A stretch of DNA of 64,000 bases from Paraburkholderia eburnea (GCF_002917095.1 NZ_PQGA01000006.1:248001-312000); one strand, 5' to 3'. Positions 17,109 through 26,778 are shown, numbered from the stretch's first letter. Notes: generated by a model not told the origin, from the letters alone. Program-made: numbers and translations.

Positions 17109-17140
17109 AACGCCAACCCATACGGGTTGGCGTTTTTTTT
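17109..17140 (+). terminator. Rho-independent terminator of aceA
   Basis: A perfect 11-bp stem (aacgccaaccc / gggttggcgtt) with loop atac, running into a tract of eight T residues (17133-17140). It starts 20 bp after the aceA stop codon. Confidence 0.95.
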
Positions 17141-17401
17141 ATCCAGCGAGTGCAATCCAGCTTTAATCGAATTTCGACCGTTTTTTGGCCGGTTATGATT
17201 CGTCGATTCGCTGCATAGTCGGCTCTGTATCGCTACCCATCGATCGAGCCGCCGCAGCGGGCCACGGTCCGTTCTGCCGGCTATCGCGGGAGATCCCTGC
17301 GAGAGACGCATTCCGGACGCTCTCTCAACGCCGGCATTCCTGCTGGCAGACCGGCCTGCAGTCACAAGCTGCATCACCGGCGACCCCGGAGATCATTGAA
17401 C

Positions 17402-18532
17402 ATGATTGCCGCGTATGGCCGCGTCCGTGAACGGATGCGCGCAAGCGATCCCGAATTCACGCGACTTCATGGCGCGACACGCTCGACACTCGCCTGCGTA
17501 TTGACGGCGGCCCTTTGCATTTCGTGGCTGGTGGAGCGCCACATGCCCATCACACTCGCGGCGCTGGCCACGCTGTTTGCCATGATCGCGCCGCTTTTCC
17601 TGAGAGATCGAAACCGCGCGGATTGGCTCGTCTCGCTGGGCCTGCTCTACTTTTGCACCTGCGCGAGTTTTACCCTCCCGGCGCTCGCCGCCTCGCATCC
17701 CTTCGTGCGCGGCGCGCTGTTATTGTCGATCGTGTTCATGGGCATGCTGTGCCATGCGCTTGGACCTCGCGCAGCCGGCTGCGCCCTGCTCGCGCTCGTC
17801 GCGTTCTATCTGGGGCTTTACCTCCATCCTTCCCCCCACATGCTCCACGCGATGCTGGCCCTCTCCACGCTCGCGCCGCTCGTGGTGGCGTGGGTCGCTC
17901 GCGTGCTGCCGCCGCCAGGAGGCGCGGCTCAAGCGCGGCTCGCGCCCGCTCTGGCCTCTCGCCGCCGCTCGCGCCTGGCGCATGCGCTCAACCGCTGCAA
18001 GACGCGGCTGCAACGCGACCTGGATACGCTCGCGCGCCATCGCCATCATCTTGCGTGGCGCCCCGCCGTGCTGGCTACCATAGCCGCGCTGCTCGCCTTG
18101 CTGGCCGGCGATGAAATGTCCAGCGAGCGCTCGATGTGGGCGGTCATCAGCACATTCGTCGTCTTCCTCGGCACGCATTCGCGCGAGGGTACGGTGGCGC
18201 GCGTCGGCAAGCGGCTTGTGGGCACACTGGCGGGCGCTGCCGCGAGCGTGCTGCTGGTCGCCCTGTTCAAAGGCGAACCCTGGGTGCTCGTGGGGCTGAT
18301 GGCCTTGTGTGTTTTCGGCTGGGCCTACTTCATCCTGCACGCTTATACGCGCGGCGTATTCTTCATTACGCTGCTGGTTGGGCTGGTGTACGGGGAACTC
18401 GGATTCGCCATCGTGGCGCTCGCCGTGCTTCGTGTCGAAGAGGTCGTACTCGGTTGCCTGATTGCCTTTGCGCTATCCGTGTCGCTCATGCCATCCAGCG
18501 CCGCTCGCCGGGAGGAGGCCTTGCTCACCTGA
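17402..18532 (+). CDS. FUSC-family inner-membrane protein
   Basis: A 376-residue protein with two groups of about five to six transmembrane segments (roughly residues 20-165 and 215-365) separated by a basic cytoplasmic loop (about 180-215). This two-block layout and the segment WAVISTFVVFLGTHSREG fit the fusaric-acid-resistance-like (FUSC) family, associated with aromatic-acid efflux. The half-size length means only the membrane part is present. GGAG at 17388-17391 places the start at ATG 17402; a TTG at 17396 is possible. The gene appears monocistronic. Substrate unknown. Confidence 0.75.
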   Translation: MIAAYGRVRERMRASDPEFTRLHGATRSTLACVLTAALCISWLVERHMPITLAALATLFAMIAPLFLRDRNRADWLVSLGLLYFCTCASFTLPALAASHPFVRGALLLSIVFMGMLCHALGPRAAGCALLALVAFYLGLYLHPSPHMLHAMLALSTLAPLVVAWVARVLPPPGGAAQARLAPALASRRRSRLAHALNRCKTRLQRDLDTLARHRHHLAWRPAVLATIAALLALLAGDEMSSERSMWAVISTFVVFLGTHSREGTVARVGKRLVGTLAGAAASVLLVALFKGEPWVLVGLMALCVFGWAYFILHAYTRGVFFITLLVGLVYGELGFAIVALAVLRVEEVVLGCLIAFALSVSLMPSSAARREEALLT

Positions 18533-18568
18533 CGCTCTTCTTGCGCGATTCCGCCAATATCTCTAAAA

Positions 18569-18588
18569 TACTGTACGCATATACAGTA
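18569..18588. promoter_or_regulatory. LexA (SOS) box upstream of dinB
   Basis: The 20-bp site TACTGT-ACGCATAT-ACAGTA has perfect CTGT-N8-ACAG half-sites plus both flanking TA pairs of the enterobacterial consensus. It lies 42 bp upstream of the dinB start, in the position of a promoter-overlapping operator. Damage-inducible expression by LexA cleavage is the clear prediction. Confidence 0.9.
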
Positions 18589-18629
18589 TATAGAATCGCT
18601 ATGGCCCTCCCTCGCGCGGGAAAGTCGAC

Positions 18630-19793
18630 GTGAGCAACCCACCGCCGGTACGTCGCATCGCGCACGTCGACATGGATGCCTTCTACGCTTCCGTGGAACT
18701 GCTCCGCTATCCCGAGTTGCGCGGCAAGCCCGTTGTCATTGGCGGCGGGCGCGATGCCACGCCGGAGCTTCAGCCCGACGGCACGCGCCGCTTCGCCAGG
18801 CTTCGCGACTACGCCGGGCGAGGCGTCGTCACGACATCGACATACGAGGCGCGGGCGTTCGGCGTGTTCTCCGCGATGGGCATGATGAAAGCCGCGCAAC
18901 TCGCGCCGGATGCCATTCTTCTACCGACCGATTTCGACTCGTATCGGCGCTACTCGCGTCTGTTCAAGGATGCCGTGCGAACCTTCACGGACCAGATCGA
19001 GGACCGGGGGATCGACGAGATTTACGTCGACCTCACGCTCGTGGAAGGTGAATCGCAAGCGCTGGGCGCTCGCATCAAGCATGCGGTTCGCGAAGCCACC
19101 GGCCTGACCTGCTCCATTGCGATCGCACCGAATAAACTGCTCGCCAAGATCGGCTCGGAACTGGACAAACCCGACGGGCTCACGATTCTCTCGATGGCGG
19201 ATCTCGAATCACGCATCTGGCCGCTTGCCGCAAAAAAAGTCAATGGCATCGGGCCGCGTGCCAGCGACCGGCTCGCCAGCATCGGCATCGGCACGATCGG
19301 CGAACTGGCCGCAGCGGATCTCGGGTTATTGCAGGAGCACTTCGGCGGCACTTACGCCGCGTGGCTGGCGCGAATCGCGCAAGGACTCGATGAGCGTGCC
19401 GTGGTCGTGTCCTCGGAGCCCAAGTCCATGAGTCGCGAAACCACCTTCGAGCGCGATATGCACGTGACCCGGGACCGCGCCACCCTCACGCCGGCGCTGA
19501 CACGTCTTTGCGAGCGGGTCGCCGACGATCTTCAGCGCAAAGGGTATCGCGGCCGCACGGTAGGCCTGAAGATCAAATTCGCCGACTTCAAGATCGTCAC
19601 CCGCGACCTCTCGCTACCCGAGCCGGTCGCGGACACCGTGTCGATCCGGCGAGCGGTTGGCGAGTGCCTCAAGCGGGTCGCGCTGGATCGACGAATCCGC
19701 CTTATCGGCGTACGCATCGGCTCGCTTGAAGCCGCCACCGGTGAAGCACCGGCAGCGGTGCCGAGGCAGTCCGAATTGCCGTTCGACGGCTAA
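18630..19793 (+). CDS. dinB: DNA polymerase IV, Y-family translesion polymerase
   Basis: A 387-residue error-prone polymerase that bypasses DNA lesions. The metal-binding motif HVDMDAFYASVE is near residue 12, a second catalytic motif (GIDEIYVD) is near 128, and the helix-hairpin-helix VNGIGPRASDRL is near 205. The C terminus QSELPF is a canonical beta-clamp binding motif. Compared with E. coli Pol IV there is an insertion of about 15-20 residues after the VVIGG segment. The start is GTG at 18630. The upstream ATG at 18601 is out of frame. A perfect LexA box precedes it, so it belongs to the SOS response. Confidence 0.96.
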   Translation: MSNPPPVRRIAHVDMDAFYASVELLRYPELRGKPVVIGGGRDATPELQPDGTRRFARLRDYAGRGVVTTSTYEARAFGVFSAMGMMKAAQLAPDAILLPTDFDSYRRYSRLFKDAVRTFTDQIEDRGIDEIYVDLTLVEGESQALGARIKHAVREATGLTCSIAIAPNKLLAKIGSELDKPDGLTILSMADLESRIWPLAAKKVNGIGPRASDRLASIGIGTIGELAAADLGLLQEHFGGTYAAWLARIAQGLDERAVVVSSEPKSMSRETTFERDMHVTRDRATLTPALTRLCERVADDLQRKGYRGRTVGLKIKFADFKIVTRDLSLPEPVADTVSIRRAVGECLKRVALDRRIRLIGVRIGSLEAATGEAPAAVPRQSELPFDG

Positions 19794-19811
19794 GGCGCCT
19801 CGCGAAGCGTT

Positions 19812-20939
19812 TTAGCTAAAACTGTCCAGCGCTTTGGCGAACCTGGCGAGCGTACCTTCGACGTCATGCAGCTTGTCCAGGCCGAAGAGGCCGATGCGAA
19901 AGGTCTTGAAGTCCGCCGGTTCATCGCATTGCAAGGGCACGCCGGCCGCGATCTGCAAACCCGCATCGGCGAACTTCTTGCCGGATCGAATGCCGTCGTC
20001 GTCGGTGTAACTGACCACGACGCCCGGCGCCAGAAAACCTTCGGCCGCCACGCTCCTGAAGCCCTTTTTGGCCAATAGCGAGCGAATGCGCTTGCCGAGT
20101 TCGAGCTGCTCCGCTTTCACCTTGTCGAAACCGTAGGCTTCGGTTTCCTTCATCACGTCGCGCAGCGTCGCGAGGCTATCGGTGGGCATCGTCGCGTGAT
20201 ACGCGAAGCCGCCGTTCTCGTAGGCCTCCATGATCTGCAGCCATTTGCGCAGATCGCAGGCGAAGCTGGTGCTGGTAGTGGCATCGATTCGTTCGCGGGC
20301 AAGCGGGCTGAACATGACGAGCCCGCAGCACGGCGACGCGCTCCACCCTTTTTGCGGCGCGCTGATCAGGATATCGACGCCCGTCGCTTCCATATCGACC
20401 CAGATCGTGCCGGAGGCGATGCAATCGAGCACGAACATGCCGCCGACGGCATGCACGGCGTCAGCCACCGCGCGCAAATAAGCATCGGGCAGCAACATGC
20501 CGGATGCGGTTTCGACATGCGGCGCAAACACCAGGTCCGGCTTGTTTTCCTTGATCGCCGCGACCACTTCTTCGATTGGCGGCGGCGCGTACGCGGCCTG
20601 CCGGCCCGCTTCGACCGGTCGCGCCTTCAGCACGATCGATTCGGACGGGATGCTGCCCATGTCGAAAATCTGCGTCCAGCGGAAGCTGAACCAGCCGTTG
20701 CGAATGACGAGACATTTCTTGTTCGTCGCGAACTGCCGTGCAACGGCCTCCATGCCGAAAGTCCCGCTGCCCGGCACGATAGCGACCGCTTTCGCGTTGT
20801 AGACTTTTTTCAGGGAATCGGACAGATCGCGCATGACGCACTGAAAGAGCTGCGACATGTGATTGATCGAGCGGTCGGTGTAAACCACTGAGTATTCGAG
20901 GAGTCCCTCGCGATCGACATTGGGGAGTAAACCTGGCAC
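19812..20939 (-). CDS. Class V aminotransferase (alanine-glyoxylate / serine-pyruvate type)
   Basis: A 375-residue PLP-dependent enzyme. GSGTFGMEAVARQF near residue 57 binds the cofactor phosphate. FVLDCIASG near 168 provides the aspartate for the pyridine nitrogen, and SAPQKGWSASP near 193 contains the Schiff-base Lys. The family transfers amino groups between alanine or serine and glyoxylate or pyruvate; 2-aminoethylphosphonate transaminase is a close alternative. It converges on dinB with 18 bp between the stops and is not in an operon. The exact substrate cannot be assigned. Confidence 0.85.
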   Translation of the reverse strand: MPGLLPNVDREGLLEYSVVYTDRSINHMSQLFQCVMRDLSDSLKKVYNAKAVAIVPGSGTFGMEAVARQFATNKKCLVIRNGWFSFRWTQIFDMGSIPSESIVLKARPVEAGRQAAYAPPPIEEVVAAIKENKPDLVFAPHVETASGMLLPDAYLRAVADAVHAVGGMFVLDCIASGTIWVDMEATGVDILISAPQKGWSASPCCGLVMFSPLARERIDATTSTSFACDLRKWLQIMEAYENGGFAYHATMPTDSLATLRDVMKETEAYGFDKVKAEQLELGKRIRSLLAKKGFRSVAAEGFLAPGVVVSYTDDDGIRSGKKFADAGLQIAAGVPLQCDEPADFKTFRIGLFGLDKLHDVEGTLARFAKALDSFS

Positions 20940-21096
20940 GCTCGCCTCCGATAGGGGATGAACAGTGTGAGCCGCAGCGTCAACACTGCAGATATGCTTT
21001 TTTTGCGCCGACGAAAACCGATTCTAGCGAAAGCCGGCGATCAATGGCGATGGTGCGACGCAACAGATTAAAGCGCTGGATATCGGGGCGTTTGCT

Positions 21097-21519
21097 TCAC
21101 TTGCGCGCAGGCGGCTGCGGGTTATTGGCGGGATTCGTATCGAAGCGGCTCACGCTTTCGATGCCTGTCTTGCCAATGAGCGCCGAAAGCTGGACATGCA
21201 GCCATTCGGCGCTTTCCCTGTCGTAGACTTCCTCGCCGTTCACGTACACGGTAAACGATTTCAGATACTTCGCCTTTTTCTCGGGGTTTTCGATCGTGTC
21301 CTTCGTCCACTGGTACAGCGGATATGGGTCCTCACCCACGCGCTGCGCCTCTTCGACATAATCGGCGAATGCGTCGTACTGGCACTTCAGCGAGGCATCG
21401 CGCTCACGCAAGACAGCATCCAGCCATTCGAGCGGCTCATGCCGGACGTGCGAGCGCAAGGCGTCAGCCAGTTCGGGCGTGACCGTGATCCGAATCTGGA
21501 ATTGCCATGTTTCTGCCAT
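21097..21519 (-). CDS. Conserved hypothetical protein, 140 residues
   Basis: A small soluble protein without signal peptide or membrane segment, starting MAETWQFQIRI after a strong AGGAGAG site. Beta-strand-like N-terminal part, then charged helices with a WTKDTIENPEKKAKYLKSF segment, and VYVNGEEVYDRESAEWLHVQL towards the end, ending in a Pro-rich tail. I do not recognise a named family. It lies alone between the aminotransferase and the divergent pentapeptide gene. Confidence 0.75.
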   Translation of the reverse strand: MAETWQFQIRITVTPELADALRSHVRHEPLEWLDAVLRERDASLKCQYDAFADYVEEAQRVGEDPYPLYQWTKDTIENPEKKAKYLKSFTVYVNGEEVYDRESAEWLHVQLSALIGKTGIESVSRFDTNPANNPQPPARK

Positions 21520-21740
21520 CTCACTCTCCTGACGTAATCCGCAGAATAGCCTCTCTTGTGCGCAAACGCGCGAGGGCGATAAAATCCTGTCCGCCGAAAA
21601 TAGAGTGGCAGGTTGGTATCTCCTGCGCCCAATCATTGGGTTCTTACTACGCCGCGGCGTCAACCTTACTTTGACCAAGTTGAGGGGACGCGCTGTGGAC
21701 CAGACGCTGCGCGCCCCTCCCTGATGAGGAGTCTGCACAG

Positions 21741-22493
21741 ATGCGCAGCAATATCCAGGGAATCCAGGGAATCCAGGCAATCCAGGCAATCCAGGAAACG
21801 GCGGCCGCGGAGGGAGGGCTGTTCAGCGAATTGACCTTCGACCGCGAAGGTCTCGCCCGCCTGCTTCGAGAATGTGGTGACGCACCGACGTTCGAACACT
21901 GCGATTTCAGCGGTGAAGATCTATCCAGGCTAGACTTCCGTGGCGCCCGATTCACACGGTGCAGCTTCGAGCAAACCGTCCTTGAACACTGCGAACTCGT
22001 GAGAAGCCGCTGGCTGGCGTGCAAAGGCGCGGGCGCCAGGTTTCGATACGCCAATGCGAGTGACGCCCGCTTCTGCCAAAGCGATCTGAACAATACCGAC
22101 TGGACCGGCTCGAAACTCGCATCGGCGACCTTTACCGGCGTGAAGCTCACGGGCGCCCGCTTCGTCGACGCCCGTACGCTGGGGCTTAACTTTCACGATT
22201 CCCTGCTCGTCGGGGCCGATCTGCGCGGACTGTCCTTTCGCAAACAGACGCTCGAAGGATTGAATTTCTCCGATGCCGATCTGTCCGGCTGCGACTTTCG
22301 CGATGCGGTATTCGAAGGCGGCAGCCTGAGAAACGCATTGCTGCGCAATAGCCGCTTTGACGGCGCGGATCTACGCTCTGTAGACCTAAGCGGTTTGCGC
22401 CTGGCCGACGTGCTGCAGCACCTCAAAGGCACGATACTCTCTGTCGATCAGGCCGTGATGCTGGTCGGCGACTGCGGCGTGCGCGTGATGTGA
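21741..22493 (+). CDS. Pentapeptide-repeat protein
   Basis: A 250-residue protein. From about residue 50 it is built of A(D/N)Lxx-type pentapeptides (for example FSGEDLSRLDFRGARF, FTGVKLTGARF, LSGCDFRDAVFEGGSL), predicting a right-handed quadrilateral beta-helix. Family members include gyrase-protecting proteins (QnrB/MfpA) and many of unknown role. The N terminus carries an odd IQGIQGIQAIQAIQ run encoded by a 9-bp DNA tandem repeat. GATGAGGAG lies upstream of the ATG. Only some cysteines (CDFS, CSFE, CELV) break the pattern. Divergent from the 140-residue protein; no operon partner. Confidence 0.88.
   Translation: MRSNIQGIQGIQAIQAIQETAAAEGGLFSELTFDREGLARLLRECGDAPTFEHCDFSGEDLSRLDFRGARFTRCSFEQTVLEHCELVRSRWLACKGAGARFRYANASDARFCQSDLNNTDWTGSKLASATFTGVKLTGARFVDARTLGLNFHDSLLVGADLRGLSFRKQTLEGLNFSDADLSGCDFRDAVFEGGSLRNALLRNSRFDGADLRSVDLSGLRLADVLQHLKGTILSVDQAVMLVGDCGVRVM
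21753..21797. repeat. Five tandem 9-bp units at the start of the pentapeptide gene
   Basis: Units atccaggga, atccaggga, atccaggca, atccaggca and atccaggaa are in frame and encode Ile-Gln-Gly/Ala/Glu steps near residues 5-19 of the protein. Since the unit is a multiple of three, copy-number change would lengthen or shorten the N terminus without a frameshift. Confidence 0.9.
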
Positions 22494-22624
22494 TCGACGG
22501 CGGCGACGCCAACCTGTCGAAGCGCGCCGACGTCTACGTGGGACTTTTTCATCGTTCGCAGCATACGTGGCACAGCACATGCGCTAGTGAGCGTGTCCTT
22601 CGCCACTTCCATGGGAGAACGTTG

Positions 22625-23014
22625 ATGAAGACGATCAAGCACATTGCCGCCGTCGCGGCACTTTTTGCCGTTCCGCTCGCTGCTCTCGCCCAGGCCCAGA
22701 CGCCTATCGTGGAGCCCGGTCTCGCTGGCAACGATGCGCTGACGCGCTCGCAGGTCAAGCAGGATCAGGCGCGTCTGGAGCACTCGGGATACGACACTTC
22801 GACAGGCGATCAGGCCTCGTATCCGCGCCAGGTCCAGGCCGCCGAAGCACGTGTGGGCAACGAACAGGTGCGTGAAGCCACGAGCGGCGAATACACACCG
22901 CAGGCAAGCAGCGGTTATGGCGGCGCCATGCCGGGTTCCGATGCTTCGGGCGGCCCGGCACAACCCGCGCATACCGGCGCACCCGGCATGAAGCCGACCT
23001 ACTTCGGCAATTGA
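22625..23014 (+). CDS. DUF4148-type secreted protein
   Basis: A 129-residue protein with a cleavable signal peptide (MKTIKHIAAV...PLAALAQAQ). Shortly after comes the DUF4148 signature: LTRSQVKQDQARLEHSGYD, then YPRQVQAAEARV. The C-terminal half is Gly/Ser/Pro-rich and disordered. DUF4148 proteins are abundant in Burkholderiaceae and their function is unknown; periplasmic location is expected. GGGAGAACGTTG lies before the ATG. A terminator follows, so it is monocistronic. Confidence 0.85.
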   Translation: MKTIKHIAAVAALFAVPLAALAQAQTPIVEPGLAGNDALTRSQVKQDQARLEHSGYDTSTGDQASYPRQVQAAEARVGNEQVREATSGEYTPQASSGYGGAMPGSDASGGPAQPAHTGAPGMKPTYFGN

Positions 23015-23068
23015 TGCAGCACGATGCGTCATCAATCGCAAACGTAGCAATAAGCGTCAATACGTAAA

Positions 23069-23101
23069 ATGCGGCATCGTTTAACCCGGTGCCGCGTTTT
23101 T
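23069..23101 (+). terminator. Rho-independent terminator of the DUF4148 gene
   Basis: An 11-bp stem (atgcggcatcg / cggtgccgcgt, two G-U pairs) with a 7-nt loop, then five T residues. It lies 55 bp after the stop codon. Confidence 0.85.
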
Positions 23102-23558
23102 ACACATCAATGTGAAAGTCACCAATGAACACCAGGGCCGGGAAAGAGACAGGCCCTCAATCTGCCAACGCCGCCAGCCGTGAATCGCGCCCCACACTTC
23201 AGGGACACGAGGTCCGGCGAAAACCACACGAGGGTGCCGGCCAGAAATGAAAGTTCTGTGAAAGCTTCAATGCAGGCGCAACCATCGCGGTTGACGATTG
23301 CCCGCGCACAACCTGTTGCGTCAGCAACGGAATACGCAGCTCATTGGCATTCAATTGCGCGCCACACGAGTGCATGAGCGCACCATATCGATGAATCCGC
23401 ACACCAGCGCGGTGAATTGAAACCATTTCGCTCAAGCACACAGGCGGTGTTGCCGTTACGCAGTGGTAAGCCGCGTTTTAAAACATGGCGCTGATATTGA
23501 CCACGCCGGTTTAAAGTTCAGAATGCGGTGTAAACCTTGGTGTCATCTGGCGCATGCG
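23102..23558. other. 457-bp intergenic region before the PAS-GGDEF-EAL gene
   Basis: No gene is supported: the short open frames on both strands have neither a ribosome binding site nor a plausible composition. It should contain the promoter of the gene at 23559, but no confident -35/-10 pair is visible. The in-frame extension upstream to 23463 is judged untranslated because the ATG at 23559 gives a normal membrane-protein N terminus. Confidence 0.4.
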
Positions 23559-26500
23559 ATGAAGCACAATCCGATTATTCGACTGCTTGGGCGTTTGCGC
23601 GTGGGCCGCAAGCTGCTTCTGATCTATCTGCTCGATCTGAGCGCGGTTGTCTATATCAGCAGCATCCTGATTCACGAAAAATACATGTCGATCGATTTCT
23701 CGCAGAAAGAAATCATCGGCAATACCTATCTGACCACGGTGCGAGAAGCGCTGGTCGATGTCGCCATGCGCGGCGCGGGCGGGCGCTTCGATACCGCGCA
23801 CATCGCGCAAACCCGCGCCGCGCTCTCCAACGCCGAACAGCAATACGGCGCCAACCTGCAAAGCGATGAGCTGAATGCACGCCTTATCAGCGCACTCGAT
23901 GCGCTCTCGCATGCGCCACGCGCTGCGGAATCGGGCGCGGTACGCGACGCGCTCGAGGCCTGCCGCGATCTGATCACGCGCGTGGGCAATCAGTCGAATC
24001 TCATTCTCGATCCCGACCTCGACAGCTATTACTCGATGTCGCTTTCGATCCTGCGCTATCCCGCATTGCTCGACGCCGTGGACGGTATCGGTCATCGCCT
24101 GCACGAAGGCAGCCGCGATGCGCAGACGCAGCGCGAGCTAAGCACGCGTTATCTCGTGCTCGAAGGCCAGCTCGACGCGGTCGCGCAAGGGTTGCGCTCC
24201 GACTTCGCCGAGGCGGGCGCAGCCAACGAAGACGTGAAGCTCGCACTGGCCGCGCCGGTCGCGCAGTTGCTCGCGGCGATCGAAACCTATCGCGGGGCTG
24301 CGCGCCTGGCGGTCGCCCAGGGCGGCGCCGACGACGCCTCGCGCGCAGCGGCGGACGCGGCCCAGCAAGCGCTGGTCGCTCGCGTGGGCGATGCCTGGCG
24401 CGCAACCGGCGCGAAGCTCGGCACGCTGCTGCAGGCGCGCGTGAGCGGCCTCTTTTCGCGCATGTGGCTGCATCTGGGCACCGCATTGTTCCTGCTGTGC
24501 GGGATTCTCTCGATGGTCTATCTCGTCGCGCAGCAGATCTCGCGGCCGCTGCGCCACCTCGCGCGCGTGATGGACACCGTGCGGCGCACAGGCGATCACC
24601 GCCGGCGCGCGACGTGGCATAGCCAGGACGAGATCGGCCAGCTTGTCACCGGCTTCAACGACATGCTCGCGCAGCTCGACCACGAACGCGACGTGCAAAA
24701 GGAACTCGCGGCCACCGCGCGCGCCTCGGAAGCGCAACATGCGATCGTGGAAGCCACGCCGGTGCCGATGATGGTCACGGCCGTGCCGGGTCATGAAGTG
24801 CTGCACGCCAATCATCCCGCGCTCTACTGGCTCAACGGCTGCACCTCCGACCCGTGGGCGTACGGACTCGATTCCGCGGTGCGGGCGCGCTTTTTCCAGC
24901 AGCTTTCCGATCGCGGCGCCATCGACGAATTCGAAGTGCGCTGGATGGCAAGCGTCGAGCCGACATGGGCCATGCTCTCGGCGCGGCGCCTCACATTCCA
25001 GGGTCGCGACGCCGTGCTCACGGCATTCACGCCGATCAACCAGATCAAGCTGATGGAGCAGCGCCTGGAATTGTGGGCGAAAGTATTCGAGGCTTCGTCG
25101 GAGGCCATCCTCATTCTCGACAGCGAACGCCGCCTGCTGACCGCGAACGCCTCCTTCTATCGCGCCACGGGTTATCGCGCGGGCAACATCAGCGGCAAGC
25201 TGCCGCAATTCATCGTCGCCAGCGGCAACGGCGAACCGTTGATGGCGCAACTGACGGCGCTGGTCGATATCGCCAGCGTCTGGAACGGCGAAGCCGTGGT
25301 GCGCAGACGCGGGGGCGGCGACTATCCCGCGTGGCTCATGATCAGCGCCGTGCGCGACAAGCGCGGCGGCGTTTCGCACTATATCTGCACGCTGATCGAC
25401 ATCACCGACCGCAAGAAAAGCGAAGCGCGCATTCAGTTCCTCGCCGAGCACGACGTACTCACGGAGCTGCCCAACCGCGCGCTCTTCACCCGGCGCGTGG
25501 GTGCCGCCATCGAGCAGGCGCGGCTCACGCGCGGCCGCGTCGCCGTGCTGTTCATCGATCTCGACCGCTTCAAGGACATCAACGACACCTTCGGCCATCA
25601 CGCGGGCGACGGCCTGCTGCGCTCGGTCTCGCGGCGCCTGCTGCAGTCGGTGCGCGCGGGCGATACGGTCAGCCGTCTGGGCGGCGACGAATTCACGGTG
25701 CTCCTCGGCGACGCGGGCGACGCCACCGACGTGGCGCGCCTCATCGACGAACGGCTCCTGCCGCTCCTGCGCGAGCCGCACATGATCGGCGGCATGACCT
25801 TGCAGGTGGCTTGCAGCATCGGCATCGCGCTGTATCCGGACGACGGCGACGATATCGAAGCCTTGATGCAAAACGCCGATGGCGCCATGTACCGCGCCAA
25901 ATCGGCCGGACGCAATCTCGTCAAATTCTTCTCGCGCGAAATGGCGGAAAACACACGCCACCGCCTGGAGCTGGAAACCCATCTGGGCACGGCGATCGAG
26001 CGCGGCGAACTATGGCTTGCGTATCAGCCCTGCGTGCACGCCGCGACGGGCGAGCTGACGAGCGTGGAGGCGCTGCTGCGCTGGCAGCATCCGCATCTCG
26101 GGCTGGTGTCGCCGGCGGACTTCATCCCGATCGCGGAAGACACGCGGCTCATTGTGCCGATCGGTGCATGGGTGATCGACGAAGCGTGCCGCCAGATCGC
26201 GCGCTGGCGCGCGGCAGGCCTGCCGGAGATACGCGTCTCGATCAATCTGTCGGTGGTGCAACTGCGCGACGACGCGCAACTGGTGAACCGGCTGCGCGAG
26301 AGCCTCGCGGCGCAGCAAGTCGAAGCGGGCAGTCTGGAACTCGAAATCACGGAAACCGTGCTGATGGAAAGCGTCGATCGCTATCTGGGCGTGGTCAACG
26401 AGATTCGCGCGCTTGGCGTGAAGCTTTCGCTCGACGACTTCGGCACCGGCTATTCGAGCCTGAGCTATCTGCATCGCTTCCCGCTCGACCGGCTCAAGAT

Positions 26501-26756
26501 CGATCGCGCCTTCGTGAACGGCAGGCTGGAAGCGAGCGCCGATCTCGCGGTGATCCGCGCCATCGTCGAGCTTGGCCACGAACTGGGTTTGCGCGTGGTG
26601 GCCGAAGGCGTCGAGCAGGCCCACGAGGCGCAGGCGCTGCGGCGCATCGGCTGCGACGAGCTGCAGGGTTTTCTCTACGCGAGGCCGATGCGCGACGAAG
26701 CGCTCGCGGACTGGCTGCAAACGCGCGCCGCCGCGTGCGTGGACGAAGCCGTTTGA
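23559..26756 (+). CDS. Membrane PAS-PAS-GGDEF-EAL c-di-GMP enzyme
   Basis: A 1065-residue protein. Transmembrane segments at about 20-42 and 300-323 bracket a helical periplasmic sensor. A HAMP domain (RPLRHLARVMDTV.., about 325-380) and two PAS-like domains (about 390-620) follow. The GGDEF domain carries GGDEF at 708-712 and an intact inhibitory site RAGD five residues before it. The EAL domain carries EAL at 837-839, and DDFGTGYSS and the other metal motifs look intact. Both synthesis and degradation of c-di-GMP are therefore possible, and the net activity cannot be predicted. It is monocistronic. It could feed the VpsR-type activator at 53148. Confidence 0.93.
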   Translation: MKHNPIIRLLGRLRVGRKLLLIYLLDLSAVVYISSILIHEKYMSIDFSQKEIIGNTYLTTVREALVDVAMRGAGGRFDTAHIAQTRAALSNAEQQYGANLQSDELNARLISALDALSHAPRAAESGAVRDALEACRDLITRVGNQSNLILDPDLDSYYSMSLSILRYPALLDAVDGIGHRLHEGSRDAQTQRELSTRYLVLEGQLDAVAQGLRSDFAEAGAANEDVKLALAAPVAQLLAAIETYRGAARLAVAQGGADDASRAAADAAQQALVARVGDAWRATGAKLGTLLQARVSGLFSRMWLHLGTALFLLCGILSMVYLVAQQISRPLRHLARVMDTVRRTGDHRRRATWHSQDEIGQLVTGFNDMLAQLDHERDVQKELAATARASEAQHAIVEATPVPMMVTAVPGHEVLHANHPALYWLNGCTSDPWAYGLDSAVRARFFQQLSDRGAIDEFEVRWMASVEPTWAMLSARRLTFQGRDAVLTAFTPINQIKLMEQRLELWAKVFEASSEAILILDSERRLLTANASFYRATGYRAGNISGKLPQFIVASGNGEPLMAQLTALVDIASVWNGEAVVRRRGGGDYPAWLMISAVRDKRGGVSHYICTLIDITDRKKSEARIQFLAEHDVLTELPNRALFTRRVGAAIEQARLTRGRVAVLFIDLDRFKDINDTFGHHAGDGLLRSVSRRLLQSVRAGDTVSRLGGDEFTVLLGDAGDATDVARLIDERLLPLLREPHMIGGMTLQVACSIGIALYPDDGDDIEALMQNADGAMYRAKSAGRNLVKFFSREMAENTRHRLELETHLGTAIERGELWLAYQPCVHAATGELTSVEALLRWQHPHLGLVSPADFIPIAEDTRLIVPIGAWVIDEACRQIARWRAAGLPEIRVSINLSVVQLRDDAQLVNRLRESLAAQQVEAGSLELEITETVLMESVDRYLGVVNEIRALGVKLSLDDFGTGYSSLSYLHRFPLDRLKIDRAFVNGRLEASADLAVIRAIVELGHELGLRVVAEGVEQAHEAQALRRIGCDELQGFLYARPMRDEALADWLQTRAAACVDEAV

Positions 26757-26778
26757 TCGGTGCAAGGCCGCTTGCCGC

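Noticed and set aside
15478..17121. 547-codon open frame on the - strand
   Set aside because: Antisense shadow of isocitrate lyase, which has conserved motifs and a good start.
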